Notes under the pieces: model-generated
Database searches by the model: none
What the model was told of the DNA's origin: nothing
The model's input: only the letters and a program-made list of their open reading frames with translations
Translations under genes and position numbers: made by a program
From: Silurus meridionalis
Taxonomy: Eukaryota; Chordata; Actinopteri; Siluriformes; Siluridae
NCBI RefSeq assembly: GCF_014805685.1
Contig: NC_060886.1
Location: 26,995,652-27,059,651, forward strand
Direction of reading: 5' to 3'
Length of the DNA: 64,000 nt
Part shown: piece after piece, positions 1 to 10,551 of the stretch
Numbering within the stretch: position 1 is the first letter of the stretch
Layout of the letters: each line of letters opens with the position of its first letter

Positions 1-286
1 GGAACTCCTTCAAGATTGTTGGAAGACCATTTCAGGTGACTACCTCTTGAAGCTCATCAAGAGAATGCCAAGAGTGTGCAAAGCAGTAATCAAAGCAAAA
101 GGTGGCTACTTTGAAGAACCTAGAATATGACATTTTTTTTTAGTTGTTTCACACTTTTTTGTTATGTATATAATTCCACGTGTTAATTCATAGTTTTGAT
201 GTCTTCAGTGTGAATCTACAATTTTCATAGTCATGAAAATAAAGAAAACTCTTTGAATGAGAAGGTGTGTCCAAACTTTTGGTCTG

Positions 287-291
<5 letters not shown>
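1..291 (+). mobile_element. Tc1-like transposon, 3' end
   Basis: This is the right-hand end of a Tc1/mariner transposon of a family common in fish. It holds the last 42 codons of the transposase, a short AT-rich tail and a terminal inverted repeat reading inward as CAGTACAGACCAAAAG. The rest of the element lies outside the window. The (GT)n tract begins exactly at its last base. The family assignment rests on recognition of the terminal repeat and the transposase C-terminus. Confidence 0.85.
2..130 (+). pseudogene. Tc1 transposase C-terminal fragment
   Basis: An open frame of 42 codons ends in TGA at 128-130. It includes LLKLIKRMPRVCKAVIKAK and ends GGYFEEPRI, the usual end of a fish Tc1 transposase, downstream of the DDE catalytic core. 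The frame is open as far as the left edge, so whether the full gene is intact cannot be judged. It belongs to a different Tc1 family from the copies at 404-1935, 13784-15356 and 43370-44866. Confidence 0.8.
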
Positions 292-384
<93 letters not shown>

Positions 385-403
385 ACGCACACATACATAC
401 ATA
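291..403. repeat. (GT)n(AT)n(AC)n compound microsatellite
   Basis: Runs of GT, then AT, then AC with ACGCAC variants and ATAC units lie exactly between the ends of two different Tc1 transposons. The alternating repeat makes open frames on both strands (for example 188-474) that are only repeat artefacts. Confidence 0.95.
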
Positions 404-1933
404 CAGTGAGGAAAATAAGTATTGCTATTTTGCAAGTTCTCCCACTTAGAAATCATGGAGAAATCACAATATGATTTTTAAACTATTTATTTGTATGATA
501 CAGCTGCAAATAAGTATTTGAACACCTGTCTATCAGCTAGAATTCTGACCCTCAAAGACCTGTTAGTCTGCCTTTAAAATGTCCACCTCCACTACATTTA
601 TTATCCTAAATTAGATGCACCTGTTTGAGGTCATTAGCTGCATAAAGACACCTGTCCACCCCATACAATCAGTAAGAATCCAACTACTAACATGGCCAAG
701 ACCAAAGAGCTGTCCAAAGACACTAGAGACAAAATTGTACACCTCCACAATGCTGGAAAGGGCTATAGGGAAATTGCCAAGCAGTTCGGTGAAAAAAGGT
801 CCACTGTTGGAGCAATCATTAGAAAATGGAAGAAGCTAAATGACTGTCAATCTCCCTCGGACTGGGGCTCCATGCAAGATCTCACCTCGTGGGGTCTCAA
901 TGATCCTAAGGAAGGTGAGAAATCAGCCCAGAACTACACGGGCTGGTCAATGACCTGAAAAGAGCTGGAAGCACCGTTTCCAAGGTTACTGTTGGTAATA
1001 CACTAAGACGTCATGGTTTAAAATCATGCATGGCACGGAAGGTTCCCCTGCTTAAACCAGCACATGTCCAGGCACGTCTTAAGTTTGCCAATGACCATTT
1101 GGATGATCCAGAGGAGTCATGGGAGAAAGTCATGTGGTCAGATGAGACCAAAATAGAACTTTTGGGTCATAATTCCACTAAACGTGTTTGGAGGAAGAAG
1201 AATGATGAGTACCATCCCAAGAACACCATCCCTACTGTGAAGCATGGGGGTGGTAGCATCATGCTTTGGGGGTGTTTTTCTGCACATGGGACAGGGCGAC
1301 TGCACTGTATTAAGGAGCGGATGACCGGGGCCATGTATTGCAAGCTTTTGGGGAACAACCTCCTTCCCTCAGTTAGTGCATTGAAGATGGGTCGAGGCTG
1401 GGTCTTCCAACATGACAATGACCCGAAGCACACAGCCAGGATAACCAAGGAGTGGCTCTGTAAGAAGCATATCAAGGTTCTGGTGTGGCCTAGCCAGTCT
1501 CCAGACCTAAACCCAATAGAGAATCTTTGGAGGGAGCTCAAACTCCGTGTTTCTCAGCGACAGGCCAGAAACCTGACTGATCTAGAGAAGATCTGTGTGG
1601 AGGAGTGGCCCAAAATCCCTCCTGCAGTGTGTGCAAACCTGGTGAAAAACTACAGGAAACGTTTGACCTCTTTAATTGCAAACAAAGGCTACTGTACCAA
1701 AACTTACCATTGACTTTCTCAGGTGTTCAAATACTTATTTGCAGCTGTATCATACAAATAAATATTTAAAAAAAAAAAATCATACATTGTGATTTCTGGA
1801 TTTTTTTCTTTTTTTTTTTATTATGTCTCTCACAGTGGACATGCACCTACGATGACAATTTCAGACCCCTCCATGATTTCTAAGTGGGAAAACTTGCAAA
1901 ATAGCAGGGTATACAAATACTTATTTTCCTCAC

Positions 1934-1935
<2 letters not shown>
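404..1935 (+). mobile_element. Tc1-like transposon copy A
   Basis: A nearly full-length element with long terminal inverted repeats that start CAGTGAGGAAAATAAGTA and end TTATTTTCCTCACTG. Long inner repeats share AATAAGTATTTGAACAC. A TA precedes the left end at 402-403. The right TA is obscured by the microsatellite that begins there. One broken transposase gene lies inside. The same family occurs in the opposite orientation at 13784-15356 and 43370-44866. Confidence 0.92.
692..1713 (+). pseudogene. Tc1 transposase, frameshifted (copy A)
   Basis: The transposase would catalyse cut-and-paste movement into TA sites. The start is ATG at 692 ([16 protein letters not shown]), opening the paired-like helix-turn-helix region. 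A 2-base loss near 838 shifts the frame and a further loss near 937 removes part of the linker. The frame reopens at 1030 and stays open for 227 codons to the stop at 1713. In that part the catalytic residues are all present: Asp38 (WSDET), Asp129 (QHDND) and Glu164 (NPIENLW), with the DD34E spacing typical of Tc1. The catalytic half is therefore undamaged and the DNA-binding half is broken, so the gene is not functional as it stands. Confidence 0.9.

Positions 1936-2005
<70 letters not shown>
1936..2005. repeat. (GT)n(AT)n(AC)n microsatellite
   Basis: A short compound GT/AT/AC tract begins at the last base of Tc1 copy A and ends at the first base of the next TA-flanked element. It mirrors the tract at 291-403. 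Confidence 0.9.
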
Positions 2006-2009
<4 letters not shown>

Positions 2010-2643
2010 GGAACCCCGTTGGACGAGCATAATTCGTTCTTGAAAATTGCTCGTAGGTCCATTTGCTCGTACGTTCGAACTGATTTTCCCCATAAGAATG
2101 AATGTAAAAGTGATTTAATCCGTTCCGAGATCTCATTCGATCGCTTATTTTTGCACTTAAAAAGTAATTGTAGCCTATTTTAACAAACAAATACATCGCC
2201 AATTACCATAATGGAAACATAATTTAACATTGCTTCTCATCCAGTTCTGGACTAGTGGACCGCGCTCCCACCGCGCACCACTGGATTACTTCCCAGTTAC
2301 TGCGAGTACGCGTTGTTTGCTTTGACTTTGGCTTCCGCCTCTGTTTCTCACATAAGACTTACCCATGTGGTAGTGGTTGATTGCAAGTGTGAGACGCACA
2401 TCACGCTCGTAACCTCCTCGGTTTCCATGGTATTTCTATTTACTTTCGTTTTCACAGCACAATCACTGATTTACTTGGGAGATATTTTTCAAGATTTCGA
2501 ATGAAATAAAAATATAAAACTAAAAAAAGTTAAGTTTTTGCTGCACTAAACAACGAGAGCGACCGAGTGCTCGTGAAACAGGGTAAAATTTTGCGAGCAA
2601 GTTTGCTCGTATCTCAGTTTGCTCGTACAACGGGGTTTTACTG
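2006..2643. mobile_element. Mariner-like MITE, CAGTGGAACCCCGTTG ends
   Basis: A non-autonomous element has inverted termini: CAGTGGAACCCCGTTG on the left and CAACGGGGTTTTACTG on the right, followed by TA. Just inside both ends the motif TACGAGCAA or its complement is repeated several times. No transposase frame is present. A second copy at 57706-58606 is flanked by TA on both sides. The TA target and CAGT termini suggest Tc1/mariner mobilisation, which is an inference. Confidence 0.75.
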
Positions 2644-2930
2644 TATATATAAAAAGAGAGAGAGAGAGAGAATTTAAAAATGTCTGAATCATGGCACTAC
2701 AATCCAAAAGTCTGTATTAACTTACAAGAAGTCTTTAATACATATCATGAAATATTTCATTATTTATTTCAATTATTATTTTAATCATTTTTTATTCAGG
2801 TTTTTTTTTTACTTATTATTTAGAATGTGATGCCACTTATTCATTTTAACATATGCGGGATTGTAACATTTACTGTATATCAATAAGATCAAATACATGT
2901 AAATATCAAATGCAAAATTTAAGTACTTAC
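2644..2930. other. rrp1 intron 3, part, no feature
   Basis: AT-rich sequence lies between the MITE and exon 3 of rrp1. It contains a short GA repeat near 2657-2671. No exon or recognisable element was found here. Confidence 0.5.
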
Positions 2931-4518
2931 GGTTGTCTGTAGTGTGGAATCTATGAATCAGGCCAGAGATTGTGTGTGAAATTTCCTCCTAAGAGAAAAG
3001 ACTTGATATAGTACACTATTTGACCAACAGTCACTGTATGGATTTAAATAAGCATATATTTAAGACCATATGATTGGATTGTTGCATGGAGTACTGCGTT
3101 TCAGCTGGCAGCAATTCACAAAAGAACAGATGCAATGTACAACTTCTAACTAAACATGCTGGAAGATATGGTGTCATGAAATTTGTTTTACTATAAAATA
3201 GGGCTAAAACGATTCCCTGAGTCATTTGAGCAATTTAAATACAAAAGAAAATCATATTCATAAAAACACACTATTCGGTTTTCATTAAACAATATCCATT
3301 GTCAGAGGAGAAGAATGCTGGCATTGCATCAGTTTTGATCAAGACTCATACACCTTAACACACCAAGATATCCTGTTTTAAAGGCAGATGAAAAATACTT
3401 GAGACTTAAATATAGGAATATTTATTTATAAAAAAAAAAAAAAAAAAGGTATACCATTAGCTCTATTGATGCCAGACTTAGCTACTCTTATTAATACTTT
3501 ATTAATTAATTAATAATTCTATACCAGCAGCACAGAGATTTTTATTATTTACTGTGATTGATCTCTGTTCTGCTTTTTGCAGTGTCCCTCTGGCCTCAGA
3601 GACACAATTTTATTAACGCACTATTAATTCAGCGGGCATTTCTGTTTTTGCCATTTTTATAAAAAATATAAATACTTAAATAAATAACTAAATATAAAAG
3701 AGGCGAAAATAAAACCTCCAGCAAAACATACATTTATCCACGACGTCCCTTCTTTACTTAGATATAAAATAAATAAACTTGCCCAAAAAATATTTTTAAT
3801 CTGTAAACTTTTGTTTTATTTTTGCGCCAAGTCTCAAATCAAACACCAAATCCGCCATGTTTTACACAATTAACCCTCTGGGTGGCGTTTTGTGGGTTTT
3901 TCCCTCATAATGGTGACACGAACTTAAATTACTGTTTTTATTGATCGTACAGATAAAAACAAAACATCATTAAAATCTGTAAAATGTCTATAATTATGAT
4001 AAAAGCTTCTTGATTAGACTTGAAGAGGTGCAGTTTCTCCGGTATCACCTCATTAACTGTCCGTGTGGAAACATAGCAAAGGTTTCGTTTGGTGTCCTGA
4101 TGATTTATGTCATTTAAACCACTATTATTACTTTAAAACATTTACAAGAATTTTTTGTCTTCATGCTCTATGTAGCATCCAAATTTCTCCATGTATATGT
4201 TGCTTAAAGTATTAAAAACAGGAAGTATTAATATATGGTAAATTTAGAACAGATAGAAATGTGCGATTTAGGTGCGATTAAATATTTTTATTTTGTTTGA
4301 CAACCTCTGTACAATTGTACATAGTATATCTTTTTTTACTCCTCATTACATCTGCACTATTTTTATCTTTATGTATCTTTATATATTTATATACTTGCTG
4401 TCCATTCTGCCGAACATTTCACATTCATGTGTGTGTGTGTGATATATATATATATATAAAATCACTGCAAAACTGCATTTCGTTGCTGTGTACCTGTACA
4501 ATGCAATTATAATAAGGT

Positions 4519-4572
<54 letters not shown>

Positions 4573-5773
4573 ATTAATATGATGTGAGGTCCAGTTACCA
4601 GTGTGACACTAAAACAGGTAGAAGTAATAACTACTTTTTACTTAAGTACATGTCCGAGCCAAGACTTCTTTACTTTCACTAGAGTTAAAAAGTATAATCA
4701 GTACTTCGACTTTTACCCCAGTATTTTAAGACATGAGTATCTGTACTTCTACTTAAGTAAAGGATGTGTGTACTTTTGCCACGTCTGTAACTGTGAACTA
4801 TAGTATTAGTCCAGTTTACTTATATAGTAAAGAATGTAGACTGGATGCATGTGACTGTATGCGGCTAAAACGTATCTTGTTTTCCCTGTCTGATTCTAAT
4901 GAAAAAGCACTTGTTTGCCTGTTTATTGAATAAAAAAAAAAAAAACTGCATACTGTTTTTCTTCTCTGATTAAGCCACGACATCGTAAATCACGTGAACT
5001 TTCCCAAACCTCTCCAAGATTTAATTTCCTTTAAAGGTCGGGCATGACAAAATAATACTGTCTATCGTAATTATTTCTGAAACAATGTTTCGCTCAGCAA
5101 AAAGTAGATATCGTGACAGACCTAACTACAACCCTTACCAGAATTTTTGGCACAGCTTCAGGTCTTGAAGATGCCACGAGGGTTGGGTTCAGTGCGCGAC
5201 GTTCTCGCTAAGATTCTGACTTCACAACCGGTCTGACACTTTCGTTTCATTGCTGTGAGGCTTACACTGATTATGAAATGTGTCAAAATTAAGGAAAACT
5301 GAAATAGGAAATGTTTTACCTGCATAAGAGGCTTGTCCTGCATCCACAGGCAGTAAAAAAGTCCTTTCCATATCTTCAGCAAATCTTCAGCCGTAAAACC
5401 ACCTTCAATGGGTAAAAGATGAGAATTATTTTCACGGTTTACTGTGTTAGTTAAAGTAACGAAATAATCAAACCAGAAATTAAACTGCATTAATTTATCC
5501 ATGCAGCCACTCGTTTATCTTCAGCATTCAACAAAGTAAAGCTAAATTATGTTCGGATACGCTAGGTCAGTTAGCATGAAGCTAAAACAACTATCTTCCC
5601 CGCATGCTGCAACTGCAGATGTTAAAACAAACACTCAAATTACCTTCGATTTTTTGTGATCGGAGATTAATATACTTCCTGAGCGTCTTTAAGGCTTTAG
5701 ACCTAATAGACTTTTCGTTTGATGCTAGTCTTTGAGCGAGGTTAATCTCTAGTTCCTGCTGTACTGGTGCCAT
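2931..5773 (-). CDS. rrp1: RRP1 homologue, exons 1-3 (partial gene)
   Basis: Nucleolar protein of the RRP1/NNP-1 family, needed for pre-rRNA processing towards the large ribosomal subunit. Three exons are visible on the minus strand. Exon 1 is 5644-5773: start ATG at 5773, MAPVQQELEINLAQRLA to QKIEG, donor GTAATT. Exon 2 is 5320-5402: acceptor TTGAAG, GGFTAEDLLKIWKGLF to DKPLMQ, donor GTAAAA. Exon 3 is 2931-2988: acceptor CTCTTAG, EEISHTISGLIHRFHTTDN, donor GTAAGT. Phases join without a break (1, 0, 1), giving about 90 residues that follow the vertebrate RRP1 N-terminus, including the WKGLFYCxWMQDKPL signature. Exon 4 was not found between 1 and 2930, so it should lie beyond the left edge. 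An in-frame ATG at 5851 is upstream, but family alignment favours 5773. The sequence cannot separate rrp1 from rrp1b. No defect is seen. Confidence 0.9.
2989..4002. other. rrp1 intron 2, part, no feature
   Basis: AT-rich intronic sequence with a poly-A run near 3428-3447 and no recognisable element or exon on either strand. ORFs here are short and lack family similarity. Confidence 0.5.
4003..4518 (+). mobile_element. LINE 3' end (degraded), (TATC)n tail
   Basis: The segment shares AAGCTTCTTGA, GAAGAGGTGCA, CATTAACTGTCCGTGTGGAA and TGCATTTCGTTGCTGTGTAC with the minus-strand LINE 3' end at 13494-13783. It ends in a degraded AATAAAGTTC followed by (TATC)n, the simple-repeat 3' tail of a LINE. 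No coding part remains. It lies in rrp1 intron 2. Confidence 0.65.
4519..4572. repeat. (TATC)n microsatellite
   Basis: About 13 TATC units follow directly on the LINE 3' end, so this is probably the expanded LINE tail. Confidence 0.95.
4573..4795 (+). mobile_element. Short non-autonomous element (TTTTACTTAAGTA type)
   Basis: This is the reverse complement of the repeat at 13108-13290 and 42952-43140. Shared blocks include CTACTTTTTACTTAAGTACA, CTTCTTTACTTTCACT and GTACTTTTGCCAC. It has no ORF. The family is common in fish. I suspect a hAT-type MITE but cannot show target duplications. Confidence 0.55.
4796..5319. other. rrp1 intron 2, proximal part, no feature
   Basis: Intronic sequence between the short element and exon 2. 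A poly-A run lies near 4932-4944. No further exon or element was recognised. Confidence 0.5.
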
Positions 5774-6205
5774 GGTTTGTACTTTTTCACGTGGAATACA
5801 TGTGCAGCTTCTTCGTTTTCCTACCCATATTCTGACAAACCTCGATCTCACTGGGATTGGTCAAAAATGTCTTTCCTCGTGAGCAGATTGATCCGAGCAC
5901 GAGACGGAATAAACCATTGGCCAAACTTGCACGTAGAAGGCGGGATTTGTCAAAATGTGGGTGGGAATTGTGGCTACTTGAGCTGTACGGGCAACACTAT
6001 TTATCTGTGTATTTGTACTGCGCATGTGCGCAAATGCCACTCCTTCCTGTCGGAAGTATGTCGAAACAAAGTGCTTTTTGGTAAAGTAGAGGCATTTGAG
6101 CACATGTGCAGTACAAACAGTATTTCCGGTGCAAATTCAATGGTGACATGAACAATAACTTTTAAAAGAATCGCACCATGACGTCGCGCCGCAGTTACTT
6201 CAATA
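5774..6205. promoter_or_regulatory. rrp1 promoter region, probably divergent
   Basis: The sequence upstream of the rrp1 start codon has the look of a housekeeping promoter. Two inverted CCAAT boxes (ATTGG) lie at 5856-5860 and 5916-5920. An NRF-1-like palindrome TGCGCATGTGCGCA is at 6019-6032. ETS-type sites are CGGAAGT at 6051-6057 and TTTCCGG at 6123-6129. A CRE-like TGACGTC is at 6179-6185, next to CpG-dense CGCGCCGC. There is no TATA box at a sensible distance. The motifs were read by eye and match known factor consensus sequences. Activity is inferred. Confidence 0.6.
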
Positions 6206-6247
6206 ATGGCAGCAGATAGCTGCAAAACGGGAGATATTTTAATGTAA
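6206..6247 (+). CDS. Candidate first exon of a divergent transcript
   Basis: A short frame starts with ATG in a good context (ATAATGGCAGCAG) at the far end of the rrp1 promoter and encodes MAADSCKTGDILM before a stop. A GTAAAT that could be a splice donor overlaps its end at 6243. A possible acceptor with an open frame (DMATTDLAGKSTPPLMSQDT) follows near 6345. I do not recognise either piece. It may be a real head-to-head partner of rrp1 or chance. No homology supports it. Confidence 0.2.
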   Translation: MAADSCKTGDILM

Positions 6248-7180
6248 ATAAATAGGCTAAATCTATTGAAGCTAAACTTTCTTAAGCTGTTTAACCAAAG
6301 TCTGAGTATCATTGTAGTATATATGATTTTATGTGTGATCCAGATTTGGAAGAGACATGGCAACAACAGACTTAGCAGGAAAGAGTACCCCACCTTTAAT
6401 GTCCCAGGATACAGTAAATGGGAGACATGGACAAGCTGTATGATTGTATCATATTTGAGACATGGTTTCGACTGCAGAGTTCATTCCCTCATGTTTCTTT
6501 GTATATACTGTAAAGGAAGGGAGACAAACAATCTTGATGGGAAATTAAATCTGTAAAGAATGTTTTGTGGGAAGCTACAGAAAATCCTTTTTCAGTCTGA
6601 AGGGTGATGAACGTAAAGCTCTATGGTAGTAATGTTAAAACATCACAAGAAAGTCTATTGAAAAGTCACAACAAACCAAACAATATACAAATAAATGCAA
6701 ATAAAGAAAATAGTAAATTTGTACTCTTTAACATGCATTGCAGCATGAAATTTATTTTGTTAATAGTCACCATTGTTTTAAACTAAACGTAGACCCTTCA
6801 CCACTTGCACTAATGTCCTATACCATGTAGAATAACAAAAAAAAATTGCCTGAATGGAATGGAAAGCATTAACTGGATTTGGTGTCTAATGTATAAAGTC
6901 TACTTGGCAGACTATGTTTGCAGCAAAATGCTGAGGAGGATGGAGGAAGAATAATTTTTGTTAAATTGTTTTATGTTTTTTAATTTAATATATTAATTAT
7001 TTTTACATCAACAATTTACAGTCAGTTCAATATACAAGTAAACATTCTTTTCCCAAAACCCTTCCATCCCAGCCCCACACTCATTGTGCTGGTGAGGCAT
7101 TTAATCATTTTTTCCTTTTCTTTCTCCCTCTTCTCCTCTATACAAATAAATACATAACATAAATAACAATAACAAAATAT
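6248..7180. other. Intergenic, no recognised feature
   Basis: AT-rich sequence apart from the possible second exon near 6345-6446. ORFs at 6266-6556 and 6604-6786 have no recognisable product. A pyrimidine-rich run is at 7112-7135 just before the first dispersed repeat. Confidence 0.5.
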
Positions 7181-9078
7181 AGCTGCAAACAGCAATGGCG
7201 GGCCCTCGCACATTTGTGTATCGCTATACGGTGCCTCCCAGAAAACAATGCACAGTGGGCAAGTGCATCAAGTGGGTAAATATCAGTGGACTATTTTATG
7301 TTGTTACTGACCCATTTGGGGACTGTAGGTAAAAGAAACCCCACATTTTAGACAAACGAGGGTGCTAGTGAGCCACTTAAGAGACCTTTTTGTCCACACT
7401 TGTGATGTATGTGACTTGTCAAATGTGATGTATGTGTCAAATTTCAAGTTAATCTAAGCACGTCAAAAGCCTTAAATATGCCTGAAATAAAAGTAAAGTT
7501 TGACGCGTTGCCATGGGAACGGCGTTCGAGATATCAAAAATCACTTTGCAATTTATCATCTACCATGTCTCGGCATCATGTTGATTACATTTGGTGTCAA
7601 TCGCATGAATATCCTAGGAGGAGTATTTAAAAGGGCACCAGATGCAACTGTCAAAAAATCCACCTTTGTGACTGACACACTTCCTGGTGCCTGTTGGTGG
7701 CGCTATGTCCGAGATTCACAATAGGCACATCGATGCGATTGGAATCCTTGGCCGAACATACAAACCGTGTGTCATACAATAAGACATTTTTTTGCTTTAG
7801 ATATTAGACACTTCCTGTTTCTCTGAATTCGCCATAAATTCCATGAATTCGCATCATGTTCACCATGTTTGATGTCAATCGCATGAATTCCCTAGGAGGA
7901 GTATTTAAAAGTTCACCACATGCACTTTTGAAATCATCCAAAATGGCCGACTTCCGTTTGGGCGGAGCCAATAGGTTTGATTGTGAAAGTTGTTCGGGTC
8001 GATGAGATCTATATGCCTACCAACTCTCGTACATGTGTGTACATGTTTGCCTGATCTGTGCACCAATATTTGTTTTTGCATTCCAGGGGGCGCTACAGAG
8101 CCCTATTGCCACGCCTATGTCTCAGCCTTTGACCGTTCCTAATGGCAGACGACTTTGACGTCTGTGGCAAATTTCCAGTGTTTTCGAGCATGTTAAGGCA
8201 CCCAAAGTGCATGCCAAGAGCTTAAATATGCCTGAAATAAAAGTAAAGTTTGACGCGTTGCCATAGGAACAGCGATTGAGATATCAAAAATCCCTTCACA
8301 ATTTATCATCTACAATGTCTCAGCATCATGTTGACCACGTTTGGTGTCAATCGCATAAATATCCTGGGAGGAGTATTTAAAAGTTCACCACATGCAACTG
8401 TCAAAAAATCCACCTTTTGTGACTGACACTTCCTGGCACCTGTTGGTGGCGCTATGTCCGAGATTCACAATAGGCACACCGATGCGATCAGAATCCTTGG
8501 CCGAACATACACACCGCGTGTTATCCGAATAAGACATTTTTTGCTTTAGATATTAAACACTTCCTGTTCTCCGAATTCGCCAAAAATTTGTCGCCTCGCC
8601 ATGGCAGCACCGTTCGAGATATCAAAAATCCCTTTGCAATTTAGCAAGTCCAATGTCTCGGCATCATGTTCACCACGTTTGATGTTAATCGCATGAATTC
8701 CCTAGGAGGAGTATTTAAAAGTTCACCGCATGCACTTATAAAACAAACCAAAATGGCTGACTTCCTGTTGGGCGGAGCTCATATTTTTGAGGGCGAAAGT
8801 TGTTCGGGTCGATGAGGTCTATATGCGTACCAACTCTCGTGCATGTGCGAAAACAATTGCCGGATCTGTGCACCAATGTTTGTTTTTGCATTACAGGGGG
8901 CGCTACAGAGTGCCAAATTTCAAGAGTTTTCGAGCATGTTAAGGGACCCCAAATGGCCAATGTGTGTAAAAAAATAAATAAATAAAAAAAAAAAGAATAA
9001 ATTCTAAGGAAAACAATAGGGCTTCGCACCTCTGGTGCACCTCTGGTACCTCTGCTGCTCCTCGGTGTTTGGGCCCTA
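7181..9078 (+). repeat. GGGCCCGAGCAC-family dispersed repeat, copy 1
   Basis: A long non-coding repeat runs from AGCTGCAAACAGCAATGG to a terminal GTTTGGGCCC. Inside are alternating modules. One contains GAGATATCAAAAATC, CTCGGCATCATGTTGA and GGAGGAGTATTTAAAA and leads into GTTGGTGGCGCTATGTCCGA. The other leads into CCTGTTGGGCGGAGC, then TTGTTCGGGTCGATGAG and CAGGGGGCGCTACAGAG. The module pair repeats with a period of about 760 bp (7495 and 8255). ORFs in it are not conserved between copies. The same family is at 9092-10503 and, inverted, at 29592-31345 and 58640-61470. Confidence 0.8.
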
Positions 9079-9091
9079 AAAAAAGAAATAA

Positions 9092-10503
9092 AGCTGCAAG
9101 CAGCGATGGTGGGCCCTCGCACATTTGTGTATCGCTATATGGTGCCTCCCAGAAAACAATGCACAGTGGGCAAGTGCATGAAGTGGGTAAATACCAGTGG
9201 ACTATTTTATGTTGTTACTGACCCATTTGGGGACTGTAGGTAAAAGAAACCCCACATTTTATACAAACGGGGGCACTAGTGGCACATCGATGCGATCGGA
9301 AATCCTTGGCCGAACATACACACCATGTGTCATCCCAATAAGACGTTTTTTTGCTTTAGATATTAGACACTTCCTGTTTCCCTGAATTTGCCATAAATTT
9401 GTCGCCTCGCCATGGCAGCACCGTTCGAGATATCAAAAATCCCTTCACAAATTAGCAGGTCCAATGTCTCGGCATCATGTTCACCACGTTTGATGTCAAT
9501 CGCATGAATTCCCTAGGAGGAGTATTTAAAAGTTCACTGCATGCACTTATAAAACAACCCAACATGGCCGAATTCCTGTTGGGCGGAGCTAATAGGTTTA
9601 ATTGTGAAAGTTGTTCGGGTCTATGAGATCAATATGCATACCAACTCTCTTACATGTGCGTACATGTTTGCCCGATCTGTGCACCGATATTTGTTTTTGC
9701 ATTACAGGGGGCGCTACAGAGCCCTACTGCCATGCCTATGTTCCAGTCTTTGACCGGTCCTAATGGCAGACGACTTTGACGTGTGTGCCAAAACTCCCTG
9801 GTGTTTTCGAGCATGTTAAGGCACCCAAAGTGCATGCCAAGTGCTTAAATACGCCTGAAAATGAAAGTAAAGTTTGACGCGTTGCCATGGGGCGTTTGAG
9901 ATATCAAAAATCCCTTCGCAATTTATCATCTACAATGTCTCGGCATCATGTTGACCACTTTTGGTGTCAATCGCATGAATATCCTGGGAGAAGTATTTAA
10001 AAGTTCACCTCATGCAACTGTCAAAAAATCCACCTTTTGTGACTGACACACTTCGTGGCGCCTGTTGGTGGCGCTATGTCCGAGATTCACAATAGGCACA
10101 TCAACGTGATCGGAATCCTTGGCCGAAAATATTCACCGCGTTATCTGAATAAGACGTTTTTTGCTTTAGATATTAGACACTTCCTGTTCTCTGAATTCGT
10201 CATAACTTAGTCGGTGACTAAATCCACCTTTTGTCACCAATATTTGTTTCTGCATTTCAGGGGGCGCTACAGAGCCCCGCTGCCACGCCCGTATTCCAGT
10301 CTTTGTCTGGCCCTAGTGACAAAGGACTCTGACGTGTGTGCCAAATTTCAAGAGTTTTCAAGCATGTTAAGAGACCCCAAATGGCCAATGTGTGTAAAAA
10401 AAATAAATAAATAAAAAACAAAGAATAAATTCTAACGAAAACAATAGGGCTTCGCACCTTTGGTGCAGGCCATTCTGGCCTGCTCCTCGGTGCTCGGGCC
10501 CTA
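9092..10503 (+). repeat. GGGCCCGAGCAC-family dispersed repeat, copy 2
   Basis: Second tandem copy, starting AGCTGCAAGCAGCGATGG only 14 bp after copy 1 ends, and finishing GGTGCTCGGGCCC. It lacks some of the internal modules of copy 1 but keeps two CAGGGGGCGCTAC motifs (near 9714 and 10258). The end carries the stem-like AGGCCATTCTGGCCTG. Confidence 0.8.
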
Positions 10504-10551
10504 ATAAAGAAAGAGAAAAACTAGTGTTAAAGAGTCAAGAGTCACAAGCCC

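Noticed and set aside
188..474. ORFs of alternating Cys-Val, Tyr-Ile and Thr-His
   Set aside because: They are translations of the GT/AT/AC microsatellite on both strands. The same applies to 1789-2202, 50761-50983 and 58072-58312.
5774..5851. Upstream in-frame ATG at 5851 as rrp1 start
   Set aside because: The extra 26 residues have no counterpart in the RRP1 family, and the ATG lies within the promoter-like region.
6206..7000. HSF2BP as the divergent neighbour of rrp1
   Set aside because: It is suggested by mammalian gene order near RRP1B, but no HSF2BP-like residues are visible in any plus-strand frame.
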